From Gammaproteobacteria bacterium (GTDB lineage: Bacteria; Pseudomonadota; Gammaproteobacteria; Burkholderiales; Rhodocyclaceae), in contig JAHJPX010000004.1 in NCBI GenBank assembly GCA_018819515.1, positions 111,607 to 175,606 on the forward strand: DNA of 64,000 nt, in the 5' to 3' direction. The notes under the pieces were generated by a model. It had not been told where the DNA came from, searched no databases, and saw only the letters and a program-made list of their open reading frames with translations. Shown here piece after piece: positions 50,849 to 60,085 of the stretch. Made by a program: the position numbers and the translations under genes. The first letter of the stretch is position 1; each line of letters starts with the position of its first letter.

Positions 50849-51981
50849 TACACCGCTTCCATGAAGATGAAGCCGGTCGAAAAGCGGCCACTCTCCGGAA
50901 TGTACATCAGCAGCTTGTGCCCTTTTTCAATGCGGCCGGACCGGAACAATTCGTCAAGCATGATGTAGGGCGAGGCCGATCCGGTATTGCCCTTCTCGAC
51001 GAGGTTGGTGAACCAGCGCTCGCGCGGAATGTCCAGCCCCGCCGCAGCCATGCCCGCGGCCACCGGTTCGGCGAAAAAGTTCGACGAATAATGCGGCAGG
51101 AACCAGTCGATCCGCTGCTCCGCCAACTTGTGCTTGTGCACCAGTTCACGTAATGGTTCCGTCAGGGTGAGGCGGATCACATGCTCGTTTAGCAACTTCA
51201 CATCCTGCTTCACCGTGAACACCGAACGGTTCGCCCAGTCGTCGCTGGAATACCGCTGCCAGCCAGTCAGCGAGCCATCCTCGTTCTTTTCCGCGCCGGA
51301 GTACATGCAGGCAGGTTGTTCGTGCGCCGCAGACGACATCTCCACCCAGTCGACCCGGAGGCTCAGCGGCCCGCGAGGCCGGTCCTCCAGCAGTACCGCA
51401 CCGGCACCGTCGGACAGCATCCAGCGCAGGAAGTCCTTTTCGAAGGCGATCTCCGGCCGCTCGGCCAGCGCCTGAACCTTGTGTTCCGCCTCGGCGTCGA
51501 AATTGCGCGCATGCAGGCCGAGCGATGCCAGCTCCGAGGCAACAGCAACGGCACGCTTCGCCTGACCGGCCCTGACGGCCAGCCACGCGTACCTGAAGGC
51601 CGCCGCGCCGGCAACGCAAACGCCAGACAGCGAGGCCACCTCCAGCCGCGGCCAGCCCAGCACGCCATGCACCATGACCCCGTGCCCCGGCATCAACTGA
51701 TCGGGACGCGAGGTCGCGGTGGCGAGGCAACCCACCTCGCCGATGTCGCCCAGCGCGCGCACGGCCTCGGCCGCCATTTCGGCGTTCGACATGACGGGCT
51801 CGCCCGTCTCGCGATCCAGCGCGTAATGGCGCCGCTGGATACCGTTGCTGCGCAAAACCATGCGCCGCGCCCGCGATGGTCGGCCGCCAACCATGCCGAG
51901 CACCGACTCCATCTCGTCGTTGCCCACCGGCTCCAATGGCAGATAGGCGGCCGTGCGCGTCAGGAATACCTCATTGCCCAT
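50848..51981 (-). CDS. Beta-ketoacyl-ACP synthase III-like enzyme (DarB-like)
   Basis: A 377-residue KAS III-fold enzyme. The catalytic Cys is in VASLSGVCVAGAAAFRY, the His in WFLPHYSSNFF and the Asn in VEKGNTGSASPY, so the Cys-His-Asn triad is complete. Next to a DarA-like gene it most resembles DarB, the ketosynthase that joins two fatty-acid units to the ring of dialkylresorcinols. ATG 51981 (MGNEVFLTRTAAYLP) is chosen; upstream in-frame codons overlap the DarA coding end. Confidence 0.85.
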   Translation of the reverse strand: MGNEVFLTRTAAYLPLEPVGNDEMESVLGMVGGRPSRARRMVLRSNGIQRRHYALDRETGEPVMSNAEMAAEAVRALGDIGEVGCLATATSRPDQLMPGHGVMVHGVLGWPRLEVASLSGVCVAGAAAFRYAWLAVRAGQAKRAVAVASELASLGLHARNFDAEAEHKVQALAERPEIAFEKDFLRWMLSDGAGAVLLEDRPRGPLSLRVDWVEMSSAAHEQPACMYSGAEKNEDGSLTGWQRYSSDDWANRSVFTVKQDVKLLNEHVIRLTLTEPLRELVHKHKLAEQRIDWFLPHYSSNFFAEPVAAGMAAAGLDIPRERWFTNLVEKGNTGSASPYIMLDELFRSGRIEKGHKLLMYIPESGRFSTGFIFMEAV

Positions 51982-52963
51982 ACAGGCACATCCTCTCGTC
52001 ACCGCAACCCGATGGGGCATCGTACTTCTGCTTGAGCCTGGCAAATCGCTTTTTCATGAGGGGGCGCAGCACTGCCTGGATCAGCAGGCTGACAGGCACA
52101 ACCGTAAGAATCATCGCTATAAGAAAGATCAGGTAAAGAATCAGGAATGGTCGCCGACGCGCTTGCCCCGGTTCACCCACGGCGCGCAACAGCTTGCCCC
52201 ATACGAAGAAGCTGCGGGTCGCCACCTTCTCGCTGAACAGCAGGTGCGGATCGGCGTCTGCCGCCTTCAGTCCGGTCAGCAAAGGCGCCGCGCCGCACTC
52301 GCGGCTTTCGTGCAAGGCGTCGCGCAGGGCCAGCCCGAAGCGACGCGCGGCGTCGATACTCGGTTCGTCGACACCGGCCGGAGGCAAGCCGGGCAGGAAG
52401 TCGCGCTTGCCGCTCAACAACCAAAGCGGCGTGGTAAACAGGCTGACCATGGTGGGGCTCGGATCGACCAGCACGACGTTGTCGAGCAAGCGAGCGCCGC
52501 AGGCATCCAGCAGCAGCTGCATCTTGTCCCGCGCGAGCATCCACATGTTGCGGCAGGCGATCAGCGTTACCACCGGCTTGCCCTTGAGGAGTTTCCCGGC
52601 AACCGGATGCCTGAGAAACGCGGTCACAGGCAGCGATGGGGCCAGGAACCAGACCTGATAGGGCAGGATGACGAGATCGAAATCTTCGTCGCCGGTGAGC
52701 GATAGTGGCTGCAGCGGCGGCGGCGCCATGTGGGCACATTCCGGAAACGCATCCAGAAAACCGAAAAACGTCCACGGAAAGGGATAGGGGCGCACGGGGC
52801 GCAACGATTCGACGCGCACGACGATCCGGTCGTCCTGTCGCAGCGGCTCGGCGATGCGCTCGGCGATACGGTCAAGCTGCCCGCTCTGGGAATAGGCCAG
52901 GAGCAGTACACGTTTGACGGGAGTGCGGGCCGACGATTCTGATGATGATTCAATGGTGTTCAA
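51971..52963 (-). CDS. Flavodoxin-fold enzyme, dialkylresorcinol-condensing DarA-like
   Basis: A 330-residue protein. The flavodoxin FMN loop is seen in RVLLLAYSQSGQLDRIAE. The middle part, FDLVILPYQVWFLAPSLPVTAFL, and a C-terminal membrane helix (LILYLIFLIAMILTVVPVSLLI) follow the DarA pattern. DarA works with DarB to close and aromatise the resorcinol ring. A C-terminal helix suggests action at the membrane. It overlaps the DarB-like gene by eleven bases. The assignment rests on pattern recognition and gene context. Confidence 0.75.
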   Translation of the reverse strand: MNTIESSSESSARTPVKRVLLLAYSQSGQLDRIAERIAEPLRQDDRIVVRVESLRPVRPYPFPWTFFGFLDAFPECAHMAPPPLQPLSLTGDEDFDLVILPYQVWFLAPSLPVTAFLRHPVAGKLLKGKPVVTLIACRNMWMLARDKMQLLLDACGARLLDNVVLVDPSPTMVSLFTTPLWLLSGKRDFLPGLPPAGVDEPSIDAARRFGLALRDALHESRECGAAPLLTGLKAADADPHLLFSEKVATRSFFVWGKLLRAVGEPGQARRRPFLILYLIFLIAMILTVVPVSLLIQAVLRPLMKKRFARLKQKYDAPSGCGDERMCLYGQ

Positions 52964-53002
52964 CGCAGCGAACGGCCCAAGCCAGGATGCAAAACGCTGA
53001 TT

Positions 53003-53518
53003 CTACCGCCCGATGTCCGGCTTACCAAGATGCGTAGGCAACACGGGACGCAGGCGCAACCATTCGGTCGCCTCGGTGCCGACATCGTCCAACCAGCCGA
53101 TCAAGGCGCCCCCTTGGCCGACCAACAGTTCCGCCTGGGCCCGTACTTGGGCGAGATCGGCGCCGGCAAAGAAACAGGCATGACCCTGCCAGTTCAGGCG
53201 TGCCGCAAGCAAGGCCAGGACCTGGCTCGGCTGCGTTTGCAGGAAGGCCAGCGGCATGGGCAGGTCGTCGGTCATTTGCCCCAGCGCCACGGCAGTCGCC
53301 GCGTGCGTGCCATGCCGGCTACCCAGCAGCAACAGATCGCCCGCCGGCAACGTCGCTTCGCCGGCCTCCGCCATGCAACGCAAGGCGCCGTACAGCGCCA
53401 GCTCGGCCCAGGCGCCAACACGACGCGGCCTGGTACCGAGCATGTGTTCCAGTTCCGCGCGCCAATCCTCCGGGGGCGGCACGGCGCGGAAACTGCCGCT
53501 GGCAAGCAGGCGACTCAT
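53003..53518 (-). CDS. Ketosynthase N-terminal-like protein
   Basis: A 171-residue protein resembling the N-terminal beta-ketoacyl synthase-like domain found as a free protein in aryl polyene and related clusters (DLLLLGSRHGTHAATAVAL, PLAFLQTQPSQVLALLAA). It has no catalytic cysteine, so it may be an accessory or chain-length subunit for the following synthase. ATG 53518 overlaps the stop of the KAS gene. Confidence 0.65.
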   Translation of the reverse strand: MSRLLASGSFRAVPPPEDWRAELEHMLGTRPRRVGAWAELALYGALRCMAEAGEATLPAGDLLLLGSRHGTHAATAVALGQMTDDLPMPLAFLQTQPSQVLALLAARLNWQGHACFFAGADLAQVRAQAELLVGQGGALIGWLDDVGTEATEWLRLRPVLPTHLGKPDIGR

Positions 53519-54582
53519 GCGCGCTCCAACACCACGCCGGCATGGCTGCCGCCGAAGCCGAGGATGGTCGCCATGACACGACGAACAACCTCTGGCGACC
53601 GCGACGCGAGGTCGACCCCCAGTTGCGGATCGGTCGGACCGGTATCGATCGGCCAGACTCCGCCTTCCAGGCAGGCCAGCAGCAAGGCGATTTCCGCTGC
53701 GCCGGCAGCACCCATCGTGTGGCCGATGGCCGCCTTCAGCGAAACGAGCGCCGGCATGCGCTCGAACGCCTCGCGCAGCCCCTGCGCCTCGGCTGCATCG
53801 TTGCCCGGGCTGCCCGCCGCCTGCACCTTGACGAGGTCGATCTCGCTCGCCGCCAACCCGCTTCGTGCCAGCGCCTGCCGCAGCATCGCGGTTACCGCCG
53901 AGGCCGCAGCGCCGGTGGGTTGGCTGCCGTCGACCACGTTGGCGCCACCCAGCAGCCGCCACGACGACTCGGCGTGAGTGGACAACCGTAGCGCCGCGAC
54001 CGCTTCGCCGAGTACCAGCCCGTCGCGGTCGCGACCGAAAGGCTTGCAGCCGGTCCGGGAAAGCAGTTGCAGCGCCGCGAAACCACCAAGAGTCAGAGAA
54101 TTCTCCAGTTCGATGCCCAGCACCAGTGCATCAGCCGCGGCGCCGGATTCGAGCAGCGCCTGCGCCGAAATCAGCGCATTCAGCGCGGAGGTGCAGGCCG
54201 TGCTCACCGCGATCACCGGCCCGGACCATTCCAGCCAGCCAGCCACCTGGTCGACGAAGGCGCGATAGTCGCCGACGTAGTCGGCAGCCGCTTCAGGCGA
54301 CACCGCCCCGATGTCGAACGAGGAGGTGGCGATGAACAGGGTACCGTTGCGCGCCCGCGCCGCACCGGCTTCGTCGGCCACGCGCACGACAAGATCACGG
54401 GCCCGCGCATACCAATCGTCGCCCGTCTGGCGAATGGCGAAATAGGGGAACTCGCCGCCGAGACCGCCGGGTAGCCGGCGCGATCCTGCCGTCGAGCCGC
54501 CCGCGCGCAATGTCGCCAGCGCCGCTTCGATATCGGCACCGAGTGAACACGCCAGGCCGCGGCCGGCGACATGAATCGTCAT
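53515..54582 (-). CDS. Beta-ketoacyl-ACP synthase (FabF-like) lacking one active-site His
   Basis: A 355-residue thiolase-fold ketosynthase. The nucleophile Cys is in VSTACTSALNAL and the second His in AAIGHTMGAAGAAE, but the first His region reads VKVQAAGSPGNDAAE where FabF-type enzymes have AHGTGTP, so that histidine is missing. This His normally helps decarboxylate malonyl-ACP, so its loss implies altered chemistry. ATG 54582 overlaps the ACP gene by four bases. Confidence 0.85.
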   Translation of the reverse strand: MTIHVAGRGLACSLGADIEAALATLRAGGSTAGSRRLPGGLGGEFPYFAIRQTGDDWYARARDLVVRVADEAGAARARNGTLFIATSSFDIGAVSPEAAADYVGDYRAFVDQVAGWLEWSGPVIAVSTACTSALNALISAQALLESGAAADALVLGIELENSLTLGGFAALQLLSRTGCKPFGRDRDGLVLGEAVAALRLSTHAESSWRLLGGANVVDGSQPTGAAASAVTAMLRQALARSGLAASEIDLVKVQAAGSPGNDAAEAQGLREAFERMPALVSLKAAIGHTMGAAGAAEIALLLACLEGGVWPIDTGPTDPQLGVDLASRSPEVVRRVMATILGFGGSHAGVVLERA

Positions 54583-54851
54583 GCGCTCATGCGCACGCGC
54601 AGGTGCTCGGCCAGTGCCAGCAGCGACACCAGCGCTCGGCGGGTCTCCTTGCTGTCGGGCATGCGCACGCCGTACTTCTTCTGGATCGCCATGGAAATCT
54701 GCAAGGCGTCGAGCGAATCCAGTTCCAGCCGCGACTCGTCGCCGAACCACGGCTCGTCGTCGCGCATGCCGCCGACCGGTTCGTCCTTTTCCACCGCGGC
54801 CAGAACGCAGGTCTTGAGCTCCGCGAGAAATGCGCGATCGCTAGCTTCCAT
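54579..54851 (-). CDS. Acyl carrier protein
   Basis: A 90-residue ACP. The phosphopantetheine serine is in ELDSLDALQISMAI (about residue 46), with a four-helix fold. It carries the growing or finished acyl chain for the ketosynthases and probably for the BtrH-like transferase. The start overlaps the CinA-like gene by eleven bases. Confidence 0.85.
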   Translation of the reverse strand: MEASDRAFLAELKTCVLAAVEKDEPVGGMRDDEPWFGDESRLELDSLDALQISMAIQKKYGVRMPDSKETRRALVSLLALAEHLRVRMSA

Positions 54852-55620
54852 AGTCCATCCTGTCGAACGACAAGCCGCGCCGCGCGATGTCCGCCTCGAT
54901 TTCGACCATCGCCGCGGGAACCAGCTCGGGGCGCCCGCGCACGCCGAGTTCTACGTGCCGGCGCCTGGTCTCGGTACCGACCGACGGCAGGCTGAAAACC
55001 GTCAGTCCCGGATAGTCCCGCTCGATCTTCTGCATCAGGTCGACCATCAGCCCCTCGATGCCGTCCCAGACCAGGATCGCCGCCTCGACGTCGGGCGTGG
55101 CATTGAATCGATCGCGGTAGTACGTGTCGAGCACCCATTCGACCATCGGCCAGGACATCTCGGGAAAGCCGGGCACGAAGTGGTGGTCGGCATACGAGAA
55201 ACCGGGAATGCCATTGAAGGGATTCGGGATGATGCGACTGCCCACCGGGAAAGCGCCCATTTCCAGAATCGTCGGCGTCACCGGCCGATCCATCGACGCC
55301 AGCCGCGCACGAATCTTCTCTTCCGCCTCCGGGTGCAAGGCCAGCGGAACGCCTGCTGCCGCTGCCGCCGCGTGGCGCGTATGGTCGTCGGGCGTGGACC
55401 CGATGCCGCCAAAGCTGAACACTACGTCGTCACTCGCCAGCGAGCGCTTGAGTGTCTCGACGAGTCGCGGGCGGTTGTCGCCCATGTACAGCACCCAGTC
55501 GAGATAAAGGCCACGCGCGGCGAGAATCGCGCGCAGCTTCTCGAAGTGCTTGTCCTGCCGCTTGCCGCGGATGATCTCGTCGCCGATGATCAGCGCGCCG
55601 AACCCCTTTACTGTACCCAC
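54841..55620 (-). CDS. Molybdopterin-binding-fold protein (CinA N-domain-like)
   Basis: A 259-residue protein with the MoCF-biosynthesis fold (FGALIIGDEIIRGKRQDKH; GGIGSTPDDHTRHAAAAA), like the N-terminal half of CinA/YfaY without the amidase domain. CinA-type domains hydrolyse ADP-ribose and related pyrophosphates; the role here is not known. It overlaps both neighbours. Confidence 0.8.
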   Translation of the reverse strand: MGTVKGFGALIIGDEIIRGKRQDKHFEKLRAILAARGLYLDWVLYMGDNRPRLVETLKRSLASDDVVFSFGGIGSTPDDHTRHAAAAAAGVPLALHPEAEEKIRARLASMDRPVTPTILEMGAFPVGSRIIPNPFNGIPGFSYADHHFVPGFPEMSWPMVEWVLDTYYRDRFNATPDVEAAILVWDGIEGLMVDLMQKIERDYPGLTVFSLPSVGTETRRRHVELGVRGRPELVPAAMVEIEADIARRGLSFDRMDYGS

Positions 55621-56324
55621 ACGCCCTCCTTCGCCCGCAACTGCCTCAGGGCGGACAAACCCAAGTGACTAAACAACAGCGCGGCAAATGCCGGCGCCAG
55701 CAGATTCAGCAACGGAACATGCGCCGCCAGCGCCGACGCGAAACCGGCCAGCCGAAAACGCGAACGCTCCTGCCGGATCAGTGCATTTCGCTCATCGGCA
55801 GTCGCGTGTTCCGCCAGCACATCGAAGCGGAAGGTGCGCTGGTTGAGCCATGCGCTCCACAACAACGGCAGCACCAGAAGCCCGCCCGGCACCAGCAGCA
55901 GCGGCAGGCAGAGCAGCCAGCCGACGACGAATATCGCGCTGGCCGCAACCGTGTTCCACAGGCTGCCCATGAAGGCTGAGCCGGCGGAAGCCTGGCGGCT
56001 CACGTCCGGATAGTCCCTTTGCCCGATGATGATCATCATGCGCGGCAGCGCGATCACTGCGACGAGCAGAAGCGTGGTGACGTAGATCAGCGGTGCGAAA
56101 CACAACACCAGCGCCACATGGACCAGGTACGGCCCCAGCCAGGCAAGCCACGACCACGTCGGCAGCTTGTCGAGCAGCCATGCCGCCAGCGGCATCCAGC
56201 TCAGCCAGGCAACGACGGACCAGCCGGCAAACGCCAGCAACGGCGGCCACAAGGCTTGCCAAAGTATGTCGCCGCGTCCCAGGTCGCGCATCGCCTTCAG
56301 GCCGGCGGCCATCACCTCATGCAT
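55608..56324 (-). CDS. EI24/CysZ-like membrane protein
   Basis: A 238-residue membrane protein with about five hydrophobic helices (FAGWSVVAWLSWMPLAAWLL, VHVALVLCFAPLIYVTTLLLV and others), of the EI24/CysZ type. E. coli CysZ is a sulfate permease, but EI24 proteins of betaproteobacteria are mostly uncharacterised. Its start overlaps the end of hrpA by eight bases and its end overlaps the CinA-like gene by thirteen, so the pathway operon may be read through from hrpA. Confidence 0.75.
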   Translation of the reverse strand: MHEVMAAGLKAMRDLGRGDILWQALWPPLLAFAGWSVVAWLSWMPLAAWLLDKLPTWSWLAWLGPYLVHVALVLCFAPLIYVTTLLLVAVIALPRMMIIIGQRDYPDVSRQASAGSAFMGSLWNTVAASAIFVVGWLLCLPLLLVPGGLLVLPLLWSAWLNQRTFRFDVLAEHATADERNALIRQERSRFRLAGFASALAAHVPLLNLLAPAFAALLFSHLGLSALRQLRAKEGVWVQ

Positions 56325-59300
56325 GTCGTCTTCCTTCCCACATCTTCTGCAGGCGCTTCACCGAGACCGGCGAGGGCGTCTTCAATTCCTGCGCAAACAG
56401 CGAAACGCGCAATTCTTCCAGCAACCAGCGGAATTCTTCCAGAAATGGATCGACCACGCCGGATTTCGCCATGGCGTTGCGCTCGCGCTCCCAAGGCCGA
56501 CCCAGGCTTTGCCAGTCGGCCATCCACTTCGCGTCGCGCGCGGCATCCACCCGCGCCTTGTCGAGCCGCAGGCCGGCCGCCTTGAGGTAGCGCGGAAAAT
56601 GCGTCAGGCGCTCGTAGGGCACGGCGACGATGAAGTTCTTCGGCAGCAGCCTCGACATCTGCACGCCAATGTCGGCACAGGCCTGCGGAAAGGCTTTCTG
56701 CATGCCGGCCAGTTTCTTCTGCAAGGCCGCGTGCTCGACGAGTATGGTGCCGATCAGCCGCGCCACCTCCTGCGCCACCAGCACCACCTTGCCCTTGGCC
56801 GTCGCCACGCGCGCATCGAATTCCTTGTCGCTCTCGGGCTGCGGGTCGAACAGGCAAGTCCGATCCAAGGTCGCGGCGGTAATCTGGTCCTTCAGTTCCC
56901 TCTCCGAACCCAGCGCCATGAACAGCATGCCCAGTTCGCGCGGCAGGTTCTTCTCCACGAACTTCAGTTGCTCTTTCAATGCTGCGGCGAACCGGTCGCG
57001 CAAATCGAAGCGTTCGATCTCCGCCGCCTTTTCCTCGGAAGGCTCGGCGAAGTCGCCGTACTCGGCGCGCAATTCGGCGAGGTTGCGCGACATGGTCAAC
57101 GTGCCGCCATGCTCGTCGAGCAGCCGGAAACTCATCGACAGATGCGGCCGCAGTTCGCCGGGACGGAAGGCGTCGAGCGGCAGCTTGAGCGCGATCTTCT
57201 CCTCGACCGCGCGCGTCAGCGCCTTGACCAGCGGTTCGTCCAAGTCGTGCTCAACGTCGCAAAACTCCTCGGCGAAGGCATCGAGCGGCTGGACGCGATG
57301 GCGATACTTCTGCGGCAGCGTCTTCAACAGCGCGACGACCTTTTCCTTGAGCAGGCCCGGCACCAGCCACTCGCAGCGCGTCGCCGGCAGGCGATTGAGG
57401 TCGGTGAGCGGCACCGAAAGTGTCACGCCGTCGTCGGCCGATCCGGGATCGTGCTTATAGGCGTACCGCCATGGCTGACTTTCCTTGTATTGCATCGTCG
57501 GCGGGAAGGCGTCGGTGGTGATACCCGCCGCCTCATGGCGCATCAACTGTTCGCGCTCCAGATACAGCAGCTTCGGCTCCTTCGCCTCCGCCTCGCGCCG
57601 CCACTTGTCGAAGGCGGCCAGCGTGGTGATGTCGGCCGGCACCTTGGCATCGAAGATGGCGTGGATCAGCTCCTCGTCCACCAACACGTCGGGCCGACGC
57701 GACTTGTGTTCCATGTGCTCGATGTCGCGCGCCAGCTTCTGGTTGTGTTGCAGGAATCGCCATTTCTTCAGCCAGTCCTCGTTCACCTCGCCCAGCACCA
57801 GCGCATGGCGGATCAAGAGTTCCCTCGACAGCTTCGGGTCCATCGGCCCATAGTGCACGCGCCGCTTGGCGTGGATCAACAGGCCATGTAGCGTGACGCG
57901 CTCCCACGCGACGACCTGTCCCGGCCCCTTCTCCCAATGCGGCTCGAAGACGTGTTTGCGGATCAGGTGCGCGCCGACCTCCTCCAGCCATTCGGGCTGG
58001 ATCTGGGCGATGCAGCGCGCGAAGAGGCGCGAGGTCTCGACCAACTCGGCCCCGACGATCCAGCGCCCCGCCTTCTTGACCAGCGTCGAACCGGGATGGA
58101 TGAAGAACTTGATGCCGCGCGCACCGAAGTAGCTGCGGTCCTCCTCGTTGCGCAGGCCGATGTGGCCGAGCAGCCCCGTCAGCAGCGCCTTGTGGATCGC
58201 CTCGTAGCTGGCCGGCAGCTGGTTCTCCTTCCACTCGTGCTCGGTGCACATCGTATGCAACTGGCCATGCACGTCGCGCCATTCCCGCAGGCGCAGCCAC
58301 GACAGGAATTCGCGCCGACACCACTGGCGCTGCTTGTTGGTCGATTCGTGCTTCCACACCTCGTCGGCCGCCGCCCACATCTTAAGGTAGGACAGGAATT
58401 CCGAGCGCTCGTCCTTCCACTTCGAATGCGCCTGGTCGGCGCTGCCGGCCTGCTCCTGCGGCCGGTCGCGCGGGTCCTGCACCGACAGCGCAGACGCAAT
58501 GACCAGCATCTCCTTCAGGCAGCCGTACTGCCGCGCGGCGAGAATCATGCGGCCGATCTTCGGATCGAGCGGCAGCTTCGCCAGTTCGTGGCCGACCGGC
58601 GTCAACTGCCACCTGTCGTCTCCCGCGCCAGCGGGCTGAACAGTCGCCTCCCCCGCCAGGCGGGGGAGGTCGGGAGGGGGTGTCGTCAAAGCCCCCAACT
58701 CCGAAAGGAGTTGGTAGCCGTCGGCGATCATGCGCGGCAGCGGCGCTTCGAGGAAGGGGAAGTCCTCGACGTCGCCGAGATGCAGCGACTTCATGCGCAG
58801 GATCACACCGGCCAGCGACGAACGCAGGATCTCCGGCTCTGTGTAGGGGGCACGCTTGTTGAAGTCCTCTTCCGAATAGAGCCGGAAGCAGACTCCCGCC
58901 GCAACGCGGCCGCAGCGGCCGGCGCGCTGCTTGGCCGCCGCTTGCGAAATGGGTTCCACCCGCAGCTGCTCGACCTTGTTGCGATGGCTGTAGCGTTTGA
59001 CGCGCGCCGAGCCGGCATCGACCACGTAGCGGATGCCCGGTACGGTCAGCGAGGTCTCGGCGACGTTGGTGGCGAGGATCACGCGCCGGCCCTGATGCGG
59101 CGCGAACACCCGCGCCTGTTCCTGCGCCGACTGGCGCGCGAACAGCGGCAGGATCTCCAATCCCGGTGCATTATGCCCAAATGAGTGCTTGCGCAGCGCC
59201 TCCGACGCCTCGCGGATCTCGCGCTCGCCGGGCAGGAATACCAGCACATCGCCCGGCCCTTCGCGATGCGCCTCGCCCACGGCATCGACGATGGCCGTAT

Positions 59301-59988
59301 TCACGTCGGCATCGCGGTCCTCGTCGAACGGCCGGTAGCGCGTTTCGATGGGGAACAGGCGGCCCGACACCTCGATCACCGGCGCCCCGCCGAAGTGCTT
59401 GCTGAAGCGCTCCGCGTCGAGCGTCGCCGAGGTGACGATCACCTTCAGATCGTGGCGTCTCGCCACGACTGACTTCAGGTAGCCAAGCAGGAAGTCGATG
59501 TTCAGCGAGCGCTCGTGCGCCTCGTCGATGATCAGCGTGTCGTACTTCTTCAATAACGGATCGGTCTGCGTTTCCGCCAGCAGGATGCCGTCGGTCATCA
59601 GCTTGATGTAGCTCTCTGGCGAGGTGCGGTCGGTAAATCGGATCTTGAAGCCGACGTAGCGCCCCGGCTCGGACTTCAATTCCTGCGCAATGCGCGTCGC
59701 CGTCGCCCGCGCCGCAATCCGCCGCGGCTGGGTGTGGCCGATCAGCCCGGCACAACCGCGCCCGAGTTCGAGACATATCTTCGGCAACTGCGTCGTCTTG
59801 CCCGAGCCGGTCTCGCCGCAGACGACGATGACCTGGTGCTCCCGGATCGCCCGAGCGATCTCATCCCGCCGGGAACTGACCGGCAAGGCGTCGTCGTACT
59901 CGATCTTTGGGCGAGCGGCGAGCCGGGCGGCGATGCGTTCGGTATCCGCCCCGGCAGGCGCTCTGTTCGCGGTGGATCGTCGGGTCAT
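56317..59988 (-). CDS. hrpA: ATP-dependent RNA helicase HrpA
   Basis: A 1223-residue DEAH-box helicase, close to the E. coli length of about 1300. Walker A is CGETGSGKTTQLPKICLELG, the DEAH box is IIDEAHERSLN, and SATLDAERFSKHF, ATNVAETSLTVPG and QRAGRCGRVAAG are motifs III, V and VI. It acts in mRNA processing and rescue of stalled ribosomes in E. coli. Two insertions are visible: TTPPPDLPRLAGEATVQP (about residue 440) from a C/G palindrome, and KESQPWRYA (about residue 836) from the 24-base repeat. Both lie between conserved motifs. Confidence 0.95.
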   Translation of the reverse strand: MTRRSTANRAPAGADTERIAARLAARPKIEYDDALPVSSRRDEIARAIREHQVIVVCGETGSGKTTQLPKICLELGRGCAGLIGHTQPRRIAARATATRIAQELKSEPGRYVGFKIRFTDRTSPESYIKLMTDGILLAETQTDPLLKKYDTLIIDEAHERSLNIDFLLGYLKSVVARRHDLKVIVTSATLDAERFSKHFGGAPVIEVSGRLFPIETRYRPFDEDRDADVNTAIVDAVGEAHREGPGDVLVFLPGEREIREASEALRKHSFGHNAPGLEILPLFARQSAQEQARVFAPHQGRRVILATNVAETSLTVPGIRYVVDAGSARVKRYSHRNKVEQLRVEPISQAAAKQRAGRCGRVAAGVCFRLYSEEDFNKRAPYTEPEILRSSLAGVILRMKSLHLGDVEDFPFLEAPLPRMIADGYQLLSELGALTTPPPDLPRLAGEATVQPAGAGDDRWQLTPVGHELAKLPLDPKIGRMILAARQYGCLKEMLVIASALSVQDPRDRPQEQAGSADQAHSKWKDERSEFLSYLKMWAAADEVWKHESTNKQRQWCRREFLSWLRLREWRDVHGQLHTMCTEHEWKENQLPASYEAIHKALLTGLLGHIGLRNEEDRSYFGARGIKFFIHPGSTLVKKAGRWIVGAELVETSRLFARCIAQIQPEWLEEVGAHLIRKHVFEPHWEKGPGQVVAWERVTLHGLLIHAKRRVHYGPMDPKLSRELLIRHALVLGEVNEDWLKKWRFLQHNQKLARDIEHMEHKSRRPDVLVDEELIHAIFDAKVPADITTLAAFDKWRREAEAKEPKLLYLEREQLMRHEAAGITTDAFPPTMQYKESQPWRYAYKHDPGSADDGVTLSVPLTDLNRLPATRCEWLVPGLLKEKVVALLKTLPQKYRHRVQPLDAFAEEFCDVEHDLDEPLVKALTRAVEEKIALKLPLDAFRPGELRPHLSMSFRLLDEHGGTLTMSRNLAELRAEYGDFAEPSEEKAAEIERFDLRDRFAAALKEQLKFVEKNLPRELGMLFMALGSERELKDQITAATLDRTCLFDPQPESDKEFDARVATAKGKVVLVAQEVARLIGTILVEHAALQKKLAGMQKAFPQACADIGVQMSRLLPKNFIVAVPYERLTHFPRYLKAAGLRLDKARVDAARDAKWMADWQSLGRPWERERNAMAKSGVVDPFLEEFRWLLEELRVSLFAQELKTPSPVSVKRLQKMWEGRRHA
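57460..57482 (+). repeat. 24-base dispersed repeat inside hrpA
   Basis: The plus strand reads GGCGTACCGCCATGGCTGAC plus TTT; hrpA is on the other strand, so the element is read backwards as ESQPWRYA. In E. coli HrpA the aligned place is a short variable strand before the conserved PGADADGVT segment. Confidence 0.8.
58647..58669. repeat. C/G-rich palindromic repeat inside hrpA
   Basis: CCTCCCCCGCC, one base, then GGCGGGGGAGG: a perfect 11-base inverted repeat. On the hrpA strand it encodes part of PPPDLPRLAGEA, a peptide not present in E. coli HrpA at this place. Palindromes of this kind are scattered in many high-GC proteobacteria. Confidence 0.75.
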
Positions 59989-60085
59989 GGCCGCGCATTT
60001 TACGTTGCGCAGCCCCCATCACCTGGAAACACGTCGGGCTTCCGGGCGTGGTGACAAAAGGCACACATCGGCGTAGGATGAAAAA

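Noticed and set aside
59454..59476. Weak match to the dispersed repeat inside hrpA near motif III
   Set aside because: About 20 of 24 positions match, but the encoded segment is conserved in E. coli HrpA, so insertion is unlikely.
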